In this document: positions 9,587-18,870 of the stretch, one piece after another
Layout of the letters: each line of letters opens with the position of its first letter
How positions within the stretch are numbered: the stretch's first letter is position 1
Assembly: GCF_005405365.1 (NCBI RefSeq)
Contig: NZ_BJDX01000003.1
Span: forward strand, 186,001-250,000
DNA: 64,000 bases
Direction of reading: 5' to 3'
DNA from: Enterococcus xiangfangensis
GTDB lineage: Bacteria; Bacillota; Bacilli; Lactobacillales; Enterococcaceae
The notes under the pieces: generated by a model
What the model was told of the DNA's origin: nothing
The model's database searches: none
The model's input: the letters and a program-made list of their open reading frames with translations, nothing else
Program-made: the position numbers and the translations under genes

Positions 9587-9669
9587 TGTAAATGATTACA
9601 AAAATATTTGGTTTTCTAATTAATCTTTCACATGGAAAGGCTTGTATAACGGAAATTATGTGTTATACT
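9587..9669 (+). promoter_or_regulatory. pflB control region: cre-like palindrome and extended -10 promoter
   Basis: TGTAAATGATTACA (9587-9600) matches the catabolite-responsive element pattern TGWNANCGNTNWCA with one mismatch (CG read as TG). Downstream lies a promoter with -35 TTGTAT (9642-9647), a 16-bp spacer and an extended -10 TGTTATACT (9661-9669), about 54 bp before pflB. CcpA control is an inference; a variant anaerobic regulator site is possible because the same palindrome can be read as TTGTAA-N4-TTACAA. Confidence 0.5.
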
Positions 9670-9722
9670 TTGTTCATAAAGCTGTAGTAATTAAGTTTTT
9701 ATTCTAAGGAGGTCCTTTTAAA

Positions 9723-12014
9723 ATGGGAACTGCAACAAATGAACTAGAAAAAATGAAAAACACTGAAAAAACTGCATGGAAAGGCTTTAAAGGTGAGCAA
9801 TGGAAAACAGAAGTCAACACACGCGACTTCATCCAAGCGAACTACACACCTTATGAAGGAACAGCTGATTTCTTAGCAGAACCAACTGATGCAACGAATG
9901 AATTATGGGGCAAGTTGCAACAATTGCAAAAACAAGAACGCGAAAATGGTGGCGTTTTAGATATGGAAACAGATGTCGTATCTGCTGCTAATGCATACGG
10001 CGCTGGTTATATCGATGAAGCTTTGAAAGACAAAGAAGCAATTGTCGGTATTCAAACAGACAAACCATTAAAACGTGCATTTATGCCTTACGGTGGTATT
10101 CGGATGGCTGAAGAATCACTTGAAAGTTATGGTTATACACCAAATCCTAAGTTTAATGAGATCTTTAATGACTATCATAAAACACATAACCAAGCTGTAT
10201 TTGATGTATACACACCTGAAATTCGTGCCGCACGTCGGAACAAAATCATCACTGGTCTTCCTGATACGTATGGACGCGGAAGAATCGTGGGCGACTATCG
10301 TCGTGTAGCTTTATACGGAATTGATTATTTGATGGAACAAAAATTCAAAGATCATGAAAATTGCGGACACGGTCAATTTACAGATGAAGATATTCGTTTA
10401 CGTGAAGAAATCACCGATCAATACAGAGCTTTGAAACGTATCAAAGAAATGGCTGCTGCATACGGCTACGATATTTCTCGTCCGGCTGAAAATGCGAAAG
10501 AAGCAGTACAATGGACTTACTTTGGTTATTTAGCAGCAATCAAAGAACAAAACGGTGCTGCAATGTCAATTGGCCGTGTATCTACTTTCTTAGATATTTA
10601 TATTCAACGTGATATCCAAAACGGTCTTTTGACTGAAGATGGCGCACAAGAATTGATTGACCATTTAGTAATGAAATTACGTATGGTTAAATTTGCACGG
10701 ATTCCTTCATACAATGAATTGTTCTCAGGCGACCCAGTTTGGGCAACGTTATCAATTGCTGGTATGGGAATGGACGGACGGACATTAGTAACTAAAAATG
10801 ACTTCCGCTTCTTACACACATTAGAAAACATGGGACCTTCACCAGAACCAAACTTGACTGTTTTATATTCTTCTCGTTTACCTGAAGGATTTAAAGCATA
10901 TGCAGCAAAAATCTCTATCGATACATCATCGATCCAATATGAAAATGACGATGTAATGCGTCCAGTCTGGTTAGATGATTATGCAATCTGCTGCTGTGTG
11001 TCTGCTACACAAACAGGTAAAGAAATGCAATTCTTCGGTGCTCGTGCGAACTTAGCGAAAGCTTTGTTATACGCGATCAACGGTGGGGTTGATGAAAAAT
11101 CTAAAGTCCAAGTCGGACCTGACTTCCGCCCAATCGATTCAGATGATGCATTAGACTTTGATGCAGTAATGGATAAATATGACGATATGCTTGAATGGTT
11201 AGCTGGTATGTATGTGAATACATTGAATGCGATCCATTACATGCATGACAAATATTATTATGAAGCTGCTGAATTAGCATTGATGGATACAAACTTGAAA
11301 CGTACATTCGCAACAGGAATCGCTGGTTTCTCTCACGTAGTCGATTCATTATCTGCAATCAAATATGCGAAAGTATTCCCAATCCGTGACGAAGACGGTA
11401 TCGTAACTGACTTCAGAACTGAAGGTGAATTCCCTAAATATGGTAATGATGATTCACGCGCAGATGATATTGCTGTATGGTTGTTGAAGACATTCCTAGA
11501 AAAACTTGAACACTACCATACTTACCGCAATTCAGAACCAACAACATCTATTTTAACCATCACTTCAAATGTTGTTTATGGTAAAGCAACTGGAACAATG
11601 CCTGATGGACGTAAAGCAGGCGAACCATTATCACCAGGGGCAAACCCATCTTATGGCGCTGAACAAAATGGTTTGTTGGCTTCACTTAACTCATTGACAA
11701 AATTACCTTATGAATATGCATTAGATGGTATCTCAAATACACAAAGTATTAATCCAGATGCATTAGGTCATGATGAAGATGAACGAATCGAAAACTTGAC
11801 AAATGTTTTAAATGGATACTTCAACCAAGGCGCTCATCATTTGAATGTAAACGTGTTTGGCAAAGAAAAATTAATTGATGCAATGGAACACCCAGAAAAA
11901 GAAGAATATGCAAACTTCACGATCCGTGTTTCTGGCTACGCTGTTAAATTCATCGACTTAACTCGTGAACAACAAAAAGATGTAATCAGCCGTACATTCC
12001 ACGCAAAAATGTAG
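9723..12014 (+). CDS. pflB: PflB, pyruvate formate-lyase (formate C-acetyltransferase)
   Basis: 763-residue glycyl-radical enzyme that splits pyruvate and CoA into acetyl-CoA and formate during anaerobic growth. The C-terminal radical site is RVSGYAVKF (radical glycine G738). The active-site cysteines lie in [21 protein letters not shown]424-C425 align with the usual catalytic pair, and residue 423 is also Cys where many homologues have Ala. AAGGAGG precedes the ATG by ten bases; a second ATG ten codons later is possible. The codon use is that of a highly expressed gene. The activating enzyme gene pflA follows after an intervening terminator. Confidence 0.96.
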   Translation: MGTATNELEKMKNTEKTAWKGFKGEQWKTEVNTRDFIQANYTPYEGTADFLAEPTDATNELWGKLQQLQKQERENGGVLDMETDVVSAANAYGAGYIDEALKDKEAIVGIQTDKPLKRAFMPYGGIRMAEESLESYGYTPNPKFNEIFNDYHKTHNQAVFDVYTPEIRAARRNKIITGLPDTYGRGRIVGDYRRVALYGIDYLMEQKFKDHENCGHGQFTDEDIRLREEITDQYRALKRIKEMAAAYGYDISRPAENAKEAVQWTYFGYLAAIKEQNGAAMSIGRVSTFLDIYIQRDIQNGLLTEDGAQELIDHLVMKLRMVKFARIPSYNELFSGDPVWATLSIAGMGMDGRTLVTKNDFRFLHTLENMGPSPEPNLTVLYSSRLPEGFKAYAAKISIDTSSIQYENDDVMRPVWLDDYAICCCVSATQTGKEMQFFGARANLAKALLYAINGGVDEKSKVQVGPDFRPIDSDDALDFDAVMDKYDDMLEWLAGMYVNTLNAIHYMHDKYYYEAAELALMDTNLKRTFATGIAGFSHVVDSLSAIKYAKVFPIRDEDGIVTDFRTEGEFPKYGNDDSRADDIAVWLLKTFLEKLEHYHTYRNSEPTTSILTITSNVVYGKATGTMPDGRKAGEPLSPGANPSYGAEQNGLLASLNSLTKLPYEYALDGISNTQSINPDALGHDEDERIENLTNVLNGYFNQGAHHLNVNVFGKEKLIDAMEHPEKEEYANFTIRVSGYAVKFIDLTREQQKDVISRTFHAKM

Positions 12015-12031
12015 TAACTTACAATAATAAG

Positions 12032-12075
12032 AAAAGTAAGGGCGGATGGACGGAGGTCTATTCGCCTTACTTTTT
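12032..12075 (+). terminator. intrinsic terminator between pflB and pflA
   Basis: Stem AAAAGTAAGG(G)CG / CGCCTTACTTTT with a loop of about 16 bases and a T tail. It probably reduces read-through from the strongly expressed pflB into pflA. Confidence 0.8.
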
Positions 12076-12141
12076 AACACATATATCTAATTAAAAAATT
12101 TCTGCAAAAAAATTTTTACAGATAAAAGAGGGGGACTGTTT

Positions 12142-12927
12142 ATGTCTACTGTGGCTGAACAACCTGTTGTTGGGAATGTCCATTCAATTGAAAGCTTTGG
12201 CTCTGTTGACGGACCTGGCGTACGTTTTATCGTCTTTATGCAAGGCTGTCGGATGCGCTGCCAATTTTGTCACAATCCTGATACTTGGAAAATCAACGAT
12301 CCTAAAGCTAAGAAGAGAACAGCTGAAGATGTTTTGAATGAAGCGTTGAACTATAAAAGTTATTGGGGCAAAAAAGGTGGGATCACGGTCAGCGGCGGTG
12401 AACCATTATTACAAATCGATTTCTTGATTGATCTGTTCAAACAGGCAAAAGCACTAGGGATCGATACGACTTTAGATAGCTGCGGCAATCCATTTACTTT
12501 TGAAGAACCATTTTTCTCTAAATTTGAAGAATTAATGAAATATACTGATTTAGTTTTATTTGATATCAAACAAATCGATAACCAAAAGCACAAAGAACTG
12601 ACTGGTCAAAGCAATGACAACATCTTAGCGATGGCAAAATATCTTTCAGACATCAATAAACCTGTCTGGATCCGCCATGTATTGGTACCATTTAGAAGCG
12701 ACTACGACGAATTTTTAATTCGATTAGATAAATTTATTAAGAGCTTGAATAATGTCGATAAAGTTGAAATTTTACCTTATCATACGATGGGGAAATATAA
12801 ATGGGTAGAGATGGATATGGACTATCCGTTAGAAGGAATTGAACCCCCAACTGATGATCGAGTAGAAAATGCAAAAAAATTATTGCATACTGAAGATTAT
12901 AAAGGCTACTTAGAACGTAAAAAATAA
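12142..12927 (+). CDS. pflA: PflA, pyruvate formate-lyase activating enzyme
   Basis: 261-residue radical-SAM enzyme that abstracts hydrogen from the PflB glycine to switch it on. The [4Fe-4S] cluster ligands are C36, C40 and C43 in GCRMRCQFCHNPDTW; the SAM-binding GGITVSGGEPLLQ and the later EILPYHTMGKYKW are characteristic. The ATG at 12142 follows GAGGGGG by ten bases. It lies directly downstream of its substrate gene pflB, separated by a terminator, so it is likely made at a lower level through read-through. Both products act in the cytoplasm under anaerobic conditions. Confidence 0.95.
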   Translation: MSTVAEQPVVGNVHSIESFGSVDGPGVRFIVFMQGCRMRCQFCHNPDTWKINDPKAKKRTAEDVLNEALNYKSYWGKKGGITVSGGEPLLQIDFLIDLFKQAKALGIDTTLDSCGNPFTFEEPFFSKFEELMKYTDLVLFDIKQIDNQKHKELTGQSNDNILAMAKYLSDINKPVWIRHVLVPFRSDYDEFLIRLDKFIKSLNNVDKVEILPYHTMGKYKWVEMDMDYPLEGIEPPTDDRVENAKKLLHTEDYKGYLERKK

Positions 12928-12929
12928 AT

Positions 12930-12965
12930 AAAAGGCTGTGACGAATACTTGTCACGGCCTTTTTG
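12930..12965 (+). terminator. intrinsic terminator after pflA
   Basis: AAAGGC(T)GTGAC paired with GTCAC(G)GCCTTTTT around an eight-base loop. Confidence 0.8.
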
Positions 12966-13135
12966 TATGGGGCAAATGTTCTGAATGGAAAGTCATCTGT
13001 AAGACAAATATTTTGTCGGTGTTCAAGGATGGGTATGATTGAAAAAATAATTTTATCGGTTTTAATTCAAGCTATTTTTAGTCCAAACAATTGGGATATA
13101 GTTGCTAATTTATCGGTGAAAAAGGGCGCATGTTG

Positions 13136-13163
13136 TTGCTCTTTTGCGTTTTTTTGATATGAT
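13136..13163 (+). promoter_or_regulatory. candidate ppaC promoter
   Basis: TTGCTC, 16-bp spacer, extended -10 TGATATGAT (hexamer 13158-13163). Sits about 34 bp before the ppaC start. Confidence 0.5.
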
Positions 13164-13196
13164 AAAGGAGAACTTATTTAAAGGAGCGGATCAACT

Positions 13197-14126
13197 ATGG
13201 GAAAAGTTTTAATTTTCGGGCATCAAAATCCTGATACGGATGCAATCGGGGCTGCAATCGCCTTTGCCAATTTACAAAAAGAATTAGGAGTCGACGCAGA
13301 AGCAGTCGCACTTGGAACACCAAATGAAGAAACTCAATTTGCTTTGGATCATTTCGGATTGACAGCTCCACGAGTGGTAGACAAAATTGCGGCTGAAACA
13401 AGTGATGTAATGTTAGTCGACCATAATGAATTTCAACAAAGTGTTGCAGATATTGAAGAATTGAATATTTTAGCAGTTGTCGATCATCATCGGATTGCGA
13501 ACTTTCAAACAGCGAATCCGCTATATTATCGTGCTGAACCAGTCGGTTGTACATCAACAATCGTCTTGAAACTTTACAAAGAAAACACTATCGCTATACC
13601 AGCAAAAATCGCTGGAATGATGCTTTCTGCGATTGTTTCTGATACATTATTATTCAAATCTCCAACATGTACTCAAGAAGATATTGATGCTGCCAACGAA
13701 TTGGCTCAAATCGCAAACGTCGACTTAAATGGATATGGACTAGATTTGTTAAAAGCTGGAACAAATTTAGGAGACAAATCTGAAGCAGAATTATTGGATC
13801 TAGATGCTAAATCATTTCCAATGGCTGATAAAACAGTTCGAATCGCCCAAGTCAATACAGTCGATCTTGACGAAGTCTTTGCTCGTCAAGAGGCATTACG
13901 CGACGCGATGTTAGCGGAAAATAGCGAAAATGGGTACGATTTATTCTTGCTATTAGTTACCAATATTCTGAATTCTGATTCAGAATTGTTAGTAGCTGGC
14001 GAACCGCGAGCAATGGTGACAGAAGCGTTTAATGTGCAACTTAAAAATGATCGTGCCTTCTTACCAGGGGTCGTATCACGGAAGAAACAAGTTGTCCCTC
14101 AACTAACAGCAGCGTTTGATAAATAA
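13197..14126 (+). CDS. ppaC: PpaC, manganese-dependent inorganic pyrophosphatase
   Basis: 309-residue family II (DHH) pyrophosphatase that hydrolyses PPi to phosphate and so drives biosynthetic reactions. Metal ligands are visible as H9, D13 and D15 in FGHQNPDTDAIG, D75 in LVDHNEFQ and the DHH triad at 96-98 in VVDHHRIANF; the C-terminal DHHA2 part ends with the SRKKQ motif that binds phosphate. AAGGAG precedes the ATG by ten bases. The gene is monocistronic with its own promoter and a terminator downstream. Family II enzymes are typical of Firmicutes. Confidence 0.95.
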   Translation: MGKVLIFGHQNPDTDAIGAAIAFANLQKELGVDAEAVALGTPNEETQFALDHFGLTAPRVVDKIAAETSDVMLVDHNEFQQSVADIEELNILAVVDHHRIANFQTANPLYYRAEPVGCTSTIVLKLYKENTIAIPAKIAGMMLSAIVSDTLLFKSPTCTQEDIDAANELAQIANVDLNGYGLDLLKAGTNLGDKSEAELLDLDAKSFPMADKTVRIAQVNTVDLDEVFARQEALRDAMLAENSENGYDLFLLLVTNILNSDSELLVAGEPRAMVTEAFNVQLKNDRAFLPGVVSRKKQVVPQLTAAFDK

Positions 14127-14170
14127 TCTGATCAGATAAGAGGTTGTGGCAGAGCGAGCAGCTTTAAGCG

Positions 14171-14257
14171 ATAAACAGGAATTCCGAAGAATCTACTGGG
14201 ATACTGTTTATTCGAAAAAATGGGGAGTGGCAAAAGTTTTGTCACATCCCATTTTTT
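14171..14257 (+). terminator. inverted repeat and intrinsic terminator after ppaC
   Basis: First an inverted repeat ATAAACAG (14171-14178) / CTGTTTAT (14204-14211), then a long imperfect hairpin (from 14215) with A-rich and T-rich flanks whose loop centre is CAAAAGTTTTG. The second hairpin with its T-run is a normal terminator; the function of the first repeat is unknown. Confidence 0.7.
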
Positions 14258-14335
14258 AATTTGTTGAATAATACGCGGTCATCCGTGAATTTTTATGTTA
14301 GAAGGATTGTTCCTTGATCGAGAAAGGAAATGACT

Positions 14336-15133
14336 ATGCGCATCTATACAAATAACCAAAAAACAGAACAATTATTAAAGCGACCAGAGATAGCTGAATT
14401 GCTGAGTTATTTTGAAAAACTCGAAACACCGGTGATCTTGCGTGAGATCCGAAAAGCATTTCCCGAGCAAAAACATTTAGACAAAAATCTAGATTTTTTG
14501 ATTGATAATGAGATCATTACGCGTCAAGAACGCCGTTATCAACTTCAACTTACTGTAATAAAAAACTATCAAACAACAGCATTCGTTGAAGCATTTATTC
14601 AAGCAACGAGGGACAAGTACTCAACAGAAGAATTGCTCGTTTGGCTAAGTGAAGAATTTTGGTGCGCTGAACCGGAAGAAACACTGGCACTTGATTTCCC
14701 GATGGCTACTTGCAATCGTCTAAAACATGCAACTTTTCAATTAGTGACGATCAATCGTAGCGGAGTATTGCCTGAAACATTGCCGAATTATTTTGAAAAT
14801 ATTGAACAGCCAGAATTGTTTCCCAACCTAGCTAGTCTTATTGGTGATGTCAATCTTGAGTTTTTTACGAATCAGTTGGGACTATTGTTTGAACGAATAA
14901 TCGCTGGCAAAGCGCCTCGACGGGAATCGATTTTTTTAGAAAGCCTACTAAGAAGTCAAGTTGTCGCGAAAGAACCAGCTTGGAAACTAACAGTGCCATT
15001 TTTCGCGGAAAGGATCTCACTCGATCAGCCGATAATGGATCAGCAGACACGTTTCTTTTTTGTCCGTGAATTGGCTGAAAAATTATTAGGCGAACGAACA
15101 AGTTTTACTTATTTGATAAAAAAGAAGGAATAA
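14336..15133 (+). CDS. hypothetical cytoplasmic protein, possibly DUF1803-like
   Basis: 265 residues with no membrane segment, signal peptide or catalytic motif that I can recognise. The first ~80 residues look like a winged-helix fold (LLSYFEKLETPVILREIRKA, then a basic RQERRYQLQ), so nucleic acid binding is possible; the rest is mixed helix. It resembles uncharacterised lactic acid bacterial proteins of the DUF1803 type, but I am not sure. The ATG at 14336 is preferred to one six bases earlier because AAAGGAAA then has proper spacing. It is four bases from the DUF915 hydrolase gene, so they form an operon. Confidence 0.6.
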   Translation: MRIYTNNQKTEQLLKRPEIAELLSYFEKLETPVILREIRKAFPEQKHLDKNLDFLIDNEIITRQERRYQLQLTVIKNYQTTAFVEAFIQATRDKYSTEELLVWLSEEFWCAEPEETLALDFPMATCNRLKHATFQLVTINRSGVLPETLPNYFENIEQPELFPNLASLIGDVNLEFFTNQLGLLFERIIAGKAPRRESIFLESLLRSQVVAKEPAWKLTVPFFAERISLDQPIMDQQTRFFFVRELAEKLLGERTSFTYLIKKKE

Positions 15134-15136
15134 CTC

Positions 15137-16000
15137 ATGCAACGAATCGTTAAAGGGATTATTTTACTAATAGGTTTCTTGTTAGTTTCTGGTGGGATTT
15201 ATTATGCAAAGATCCGCTATTTTAGTCCAGGTACTTTGGTGAAACAAAAGACTATCCATTATTCAAATGTTCCGACAGTATTCATTCATGGTTATGAAGG
15301 CAGTTCTTTTTCATTCGGTCCGCTTTTGCGAAACTTAGAAAAAGAAAACATCGCCAAACGTGAACTGACGATCGTCGTTGAAGCAGACGGGACATTAGAT
15401 GTCGAAGGAAAGCTTGAGAATAATAAAGACAACCCGACAATCATGGTCCTTTTTGCCAAAGATGTGACGAGTGAGATTACTCAGAGTAAATGGATTGATC
15501 ACGTGATGCGCTACCTCTTTCGACAAAAAATTACCCAAGTCAATTTAGTCAGTCACTCAATGGGCGGTGTTTCATCACTGCGCTATTTATTGGAATATGC
15601 TGGAGAAAAAACACCGGCAGTCGAACATTTTGTTGCGATTGCGGCACCGTTTAATGATTTGGAAATCGCAGAAGATACAGAAGAGATTTTTGCGTATGAA
15701 TTGACAGAAGAAGGTCCGGAGGGAAAGACGCCGATTTATCAGTATTTTGATCAAGCGATGACCCACTTGCCACAACGGCTGCAAGTATTGAATGTCGCCG
15801 GAGATTTAAAAGACGATTCAAATAGCGATGGTTCAGTCTCGATTCACAGCGTGTTTGCTTTGCGTTTTTTGTTGCAAAGGCATGCTGAAAGTTATCGGGA
15901 GTTGACTGTCACGGGAAAAAGCGGGGGACATTCTAGAATAACTAAAAGTATTGAGTTTGAAAAAGAATTGATTCGGTTTATCTGGAAAAAAACAGCGTGA
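15137..16000 (+). CDS. DUF915-type alpha/beta hydrolase, membrane-anchored or secreted
   Basis: 287-residue alpha/beta-hydrolase fold protein. An N-terminal hydrophobic segment (IVKGIILLIGFLLVSGGIYY) suggests a signal anchor, placing the enzyme outside the membrane. Then come VFIHGYEGSSFSFGPLL (oxyanion region), the nucleophile elbow NLVSHSMGGVSS with Ser in SHSMGG, an aspartate in DSNSDGSVS and a late histidine in SGGHSRITKS, giving a full Ser-Asp-His triad. DUF915 proteins are common in Lactobacillales; substrates are unknown, with lipase or esterase activity plausible. It is the second gene of an operon with the upstream hypothetical gene. Confidence 0.82.
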   Translation: MQRIVKGIILLIGFLLVSGGIYYAKIRYFSPGTLVKQKTIHYSNVPTVFIHGYEGSSFSFGPLLRNLEKENIAKRELTIVVEADGTLDVEGKLENNKDNPTIMVLFAKDVTSEITQSKWIDHVMRYLFRQKITQVNLVSHSMGGVSSLRYLLEYAGEKTPAVEHFVAIAAPFNDLEIAEDTEEIFAYELTEEGPEGKTPIYQYFDQAMTHLPQRLQVLNVAGDLKDDSNSDGSVSIHSVFALRFLLQRHAESYRELTVTGKSGGHSRITKSIEFEKELIRFIWKKTA

Positions 16001-16027
16001 AGCTCTAAGGCTTCGCGCTGTTTTTTT
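15988..16027. terminator. bidirectional intrinsic terminator
   Basis: AGCGTGAAGC / GCTTCGCGCT hairpin with a T-run on both strands, between the converging hydrolase and UPF0316 genes. It overlaps the last codons of both. Confidence 0.85.
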
Positions 16028-16559
16028 GGCGTCTGTGAACCTTTTTTGTCCAGAAACCGCCGGAAATATATTTTGGTTCATAAGAAATAATAAAGGCGCG
16101 TTCTTCAACTTCTTTGATTAAGGCGTATAAAACACGTTCTGTTTTACGCGGGGATAGAATCTCTAGCACCATTCGTTCGCCTTCCAGTCCTTCGCCGTAA
16201 GACTGTGTGACACCATAGCCGTTTTTTCGTAAAATACGCGGCAAACTAGCTTCTTGGTCAGTGTTTGTTGGCAAGATGACAGTGACCATGATATAGCCAA
16301 GTGCTAACTTATCCTCAATCTTGATCCCGACACTGATCCCGATGGCGTAGCCTAAAGCATAGGTCAGCAAGTTGATTGGATTATCCAAACGATCCAACAC
16401 TAGTGAAAGGCCAAGGATATAAATAGTGATTTCGACCATACTCATCAACGGGGCTAAAATTCGGTAACCTTTCATCGTTAACATAAAACGAAGGGTATTC
16501 AGTGTGACGTATGCAAAATTAATAAAAAAGATCATCACCAACATTTTGATATCGATCAT
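16005..16559 (-). CDS. UPF0316 membrane protein (DUF5698 plus DUF2179)
   Basis: 184-residue protein with two or three N-terminal transmembrane helices (MLVMIFFINFAYVTLNTLRF, then the region around ITIYILGLSLVL and LLTYALGYAIG) and a cytoplasmic C-terminal DUF2179 domain carrying YGEGLEGERMVLEIL and a late FIISYEPKYISGGFW. This is the UPF0316/YebE layout widespread in Firmicutes; a ligand-sensing or transport role has been supposed from the fold, but no reaction is known to me. The start has GGAGG upstream. It is transcribed alone, converging on the DUF915 gene. Confidence 0.88.
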   Translation of the reverse strand: MIDIKMLVMIFFINFAYVTLNTLRFMLTMKGYRILAPLMSMVEITIYILGLSLVLDRLDNPINLLTYALGYAIGISVGIKIEDKLALGYIMVTVILPTNTDQEASLPRILRKNGYGVTQSYGEGLEGERMVLEILSPRKTERVLYALIKEVEERAFIISYEPKYISGGFWTKKVHRRQKNSAKP

Positions 16560-16926
16560 TGTATGACCTCCAATTCATGTGTTTTTATAGCATCGGCCAA
16601 TTGACTTATCTTATATCTATCAGCCTAACGATTATTTTATCAAAAGGCAAATAGAAGGGAGTGGAGGTGCAAAAAAATATAGGTTATTTATAAAAGAAAA
16701 AGGCTTAATTTAATGGATTTAGAAAATTTACCTTCTATTTCATTTCTTATTATAATATAATATTAAATAAGGAGAATTAATTAATTGAAAAGGTAACCAA
16801 AAATATATAGCTGTTATTTATTAAAAATAGTCTCGTTTTACCAAGGGTGAATTTTATTTTTATTATTAATTTTTTCACATTAAAATGCAATACAAGAACG
16901 CTGTAGCGTTTAAAAAGGTGGTTCTC
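16560..16926 (+). promoter_or_regulatory. 367-bp AT-rich gap before the glycogen operon
   Basis: No gene seen. It holds two overlapping TATAAT-like hexamers at 16751-16760 with only a weak -35 (TTACCT) at the right distance, followed by an AAGGAG-like site that precedes no sizeable reading frame. A perfect palindrome with arms AACGCT/AGCGTT (16897-16910) stands just upstream of the glgB ribosome site AAGGTGG. The palindrome could be an operator or an mRNA hairpin. No catabolite-responsive element match was convincing. Confidence 0.4.
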
Positions 16927-18831
16927 ATGAAAAATGATAAACAAGATGGAATGCAGCAAGTTGAAGACGCTAAGAAAACATTTTTGTCAGGCGAGAATTT
17001 CTACACGCATCATTTTTTAGGTGCTCACCAAGTAGAAGAAGGATACGTCTTTAGAGTCTGGGCGCCCAATGCGTTGTCAGTGTTTTTAGTTGGTGATTTT
17101 AATGCATGGCAGAATGATTTGCCGATGGAAAAAGATGACGCAAGCGGGATTTGGCAAATTTATACAGATCTTGCCAATGAAGGGGATCTTTATAAATTTA
17201 AAGTGACGCAAGCCAACGGGCGTGAAATATTAAAAATTGATCCATTTGCGGTTCGCTTTGAAAAGCGGCCTGGTGACGCAGCCGAACTGTATCAATTCCC
17301 TGAAAAGAAATGGAAAGATGGTCTATGGCGCGGACGCAGCAAGCGTTCCAATCACTTTAAACGGCCGATGAATATTTACGAGATTCATGCAAGTTCGTGG
17401 AAACAACATGAAGATGGTACACCGTATAGCTTAGCTGACTTGACGGAAGAGTTGATTCCTTACTTAGTTGAAATGAATTACACCCACGTTGAATTTATGC
17501 CGTTGATGGAGCATCCGCTAGGTCGTTCGTGGGGGTATCAGTTAATAGGTTACTTTGCACTAAGTTCGTATTATGGCACACCGGCACAATTTCAAGATTT
17601 TGTTGAAGCGTGTCACTTGAATAATATTGGTGTGTTTGTAGATTGGGTACCAGGACATTATTGTATCAATGATGATACGCTGCCTTATTATGATGGGACA
17701 CCGCAATTTGAATACATTGATCCTGACCGAGCTAAAAATAACCGTTGGGGTTCGATCAATTTTGACTTAGGCAAACCGCAAGTTCAAAGTTTTTTGATTT
17801 CCAGTGCAATGTTTTGGATTGAGATGTTTCATATTGATGGGATTCGGGTAGATGCCGTTTCAAGTATGATCTATCGAGATTATGATGATGGTCCGTGGAC
17901 CCCTAATCATGAAGGCGGAAACCGAAATCTTGAAGGATATTATTTCTTACAGAAACTAAATGCTGTAGTTAAGTTAGCGCACCCAAATGTATTAATGATT
18001 GCAGAAGAAAGTTCTTCTGAGACGCCAGTGACTGGATTGATTGAGAGCGGTTCGTTGGGATTTGATTTTAAATGGAATATGGGTTGGATGAATGATGTCT
18101 TGCGCTTTTATGAAATGGACCCGATTTATCGGAAAGATCATTTTAATCTAATCACTTTTTCTTTTATGTATATGATGCAAGAAAATTTTATTTTACCATT
18201 GTCCCATGATGAAGTCGTCCATGGTAAAAAGAGTCTGATGCACAAAATGTGGGGCGATCGATACAAACAATTTGCTCAACTGAGAAACTTATATACGTAT
18301 CTCATGGTTCATCCGGGGAAAAAATTATTGTTCATGGGTAGTGAATGGGGACAATTTTTAGAATGGAAATTTGATGAAGGGTTGGAATGGGTCGATTTGA
18401 ATGAGCCGTTGAATCATTCGATGCAGTCTTTTACAGCGGAACTGAACGATTTCTATAAAAATCAACCGGCACTGTGGGAGTTGGAAGATTCTTATGACAC
18501 AATCGAAATCATTGATGCAGACAACACAGAAGAATCCGTTCTGACTTTCATGCGAAAAGGAAAACGTAAAAAAGATTTCTTAATCGTCATTTTAAATATG
18601 ACTCCGATCGAGCGTCGTGATTTTACGATTGGTGTTCCGTATCCTGGAAAATACAAAGAAATCTGGAATACAGAAATGCAAAAATTTGGGGGAACTTGGA
18701 CAAAGCATAATGAAGCATGTCAAAGTGAACCATTTGAATTTAAAGAGTACAGTCAAGTAATCAAAACGACTGTTCCAGCTTTAGGCGTTATTATTTTAAA
18801 ACCGGAATCAATCAATACACGCAAGAGATAG
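16927..18831 (+). CDS. glgB: GlgB, 1,4-alpha-glucan branching enzyme
   Basis: 634-residue GH13 enzyme that introduces alpha-1,6 branches into glycogen. An N-terminal CBM48 domain ([20 protein letters not shown]) is followed by the catalytic barrel with the four conserved regions: [19 protein letters not shown] (nucleophile Asp), MIAEESS (acid/base Glu) and [11 protein letters not shown] chose the ATG at 16927, preceded by AAGGTGG; a longer version starting 42 bases earlier lacks a ribosome site. First gene of the glgBCDAP operon; its stop is 39 bp from glgC. Length matches Gram-positive GlgB proteins. Confidence 0.95.
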   Translation: MKNDKQDGMQQVEDAKKTFLSGENFYTHHFLGAHQVEEGYVFRVWAPNALSVFLVGDFNAWQNDLPMEKDDASGIWQIYTDLANEGDLYKFKVTQANGREILKIDPFAVRFEKRPGDAAELYQFPEKKWKDGLWRGRSKRSNHFKRPMNIYEIHASSWKQHEDGTPYSLADLTEELIPYLVEMNYTHVEFMPLMEHPLGRSWGYQLIGYFALSSYYGTPAQFQDFVEACHLNNIGVFVDWVPGHYCINDDTLPYYDGTPQFEYIDPDRAKNNRWGSINFDLGKPQVQSFLISSAMFWIEMFHIDGIRVDAVSSMIYRDYDDGPWTPNHEGGNRNLEGYYFLQKLNAVVKLAHPNVLMIAEESSSETPVTGLIESGSLGFDFKWNMGWMNDVLRFYEMDPIYRKDHFNLITFSFMYMMQENFILPLSHDEVVHGKKSLMHKMWGDRYKQFAQLRNLYTYLMVHPGKKLLFMGSEWGQFLEWKFDEGLEWVDLNEPLNHSMQSFTAELNDFYKNQPALWELEDSYDTIEIIDADNTEESVLTFMRKGKRKKDFLIVILNMTPIERRDFTIGVPYPGKYKEIWNTEMQKFGGTWTKHNEACQSEPFEFKEYSQVIKTTVPALGVIILKPESINTRKR

Positions 18832-18870
18832 AAGGGAGGTCGATGAAGGAAAGTCCTTCATCAAAATAAA
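18832..18870 (+). promoter_or_regulatory. hairpin between the Shine-Dalgarno sequence and the glgC start
   Basis: AAGGGAGGT (18832-18840) is 31 bases from the glgC ATG at 18871, too far to work directly. Between them lies a perfect 9-bp hairpin, GATGAAGGA-AAG-TCCTTCATC (18842-18862). When folded it leaves about ten bases between the site and the ATG, the ideal distance. Alternatively the site serves an 8-codon reading frame (18843-18869, peptide MKESPSSK) ending one base before the glgC ATG, but its spacing of three bases is poor. Confidence 0.6.

Noticed and set aside
12963-13157. 64-codon frame between pflA and ppaC
   Set aside because: It begins inside the pflA terminator, has no ribosome site, and has an unusual composition with a Cys-rich end; treated as non-coding.
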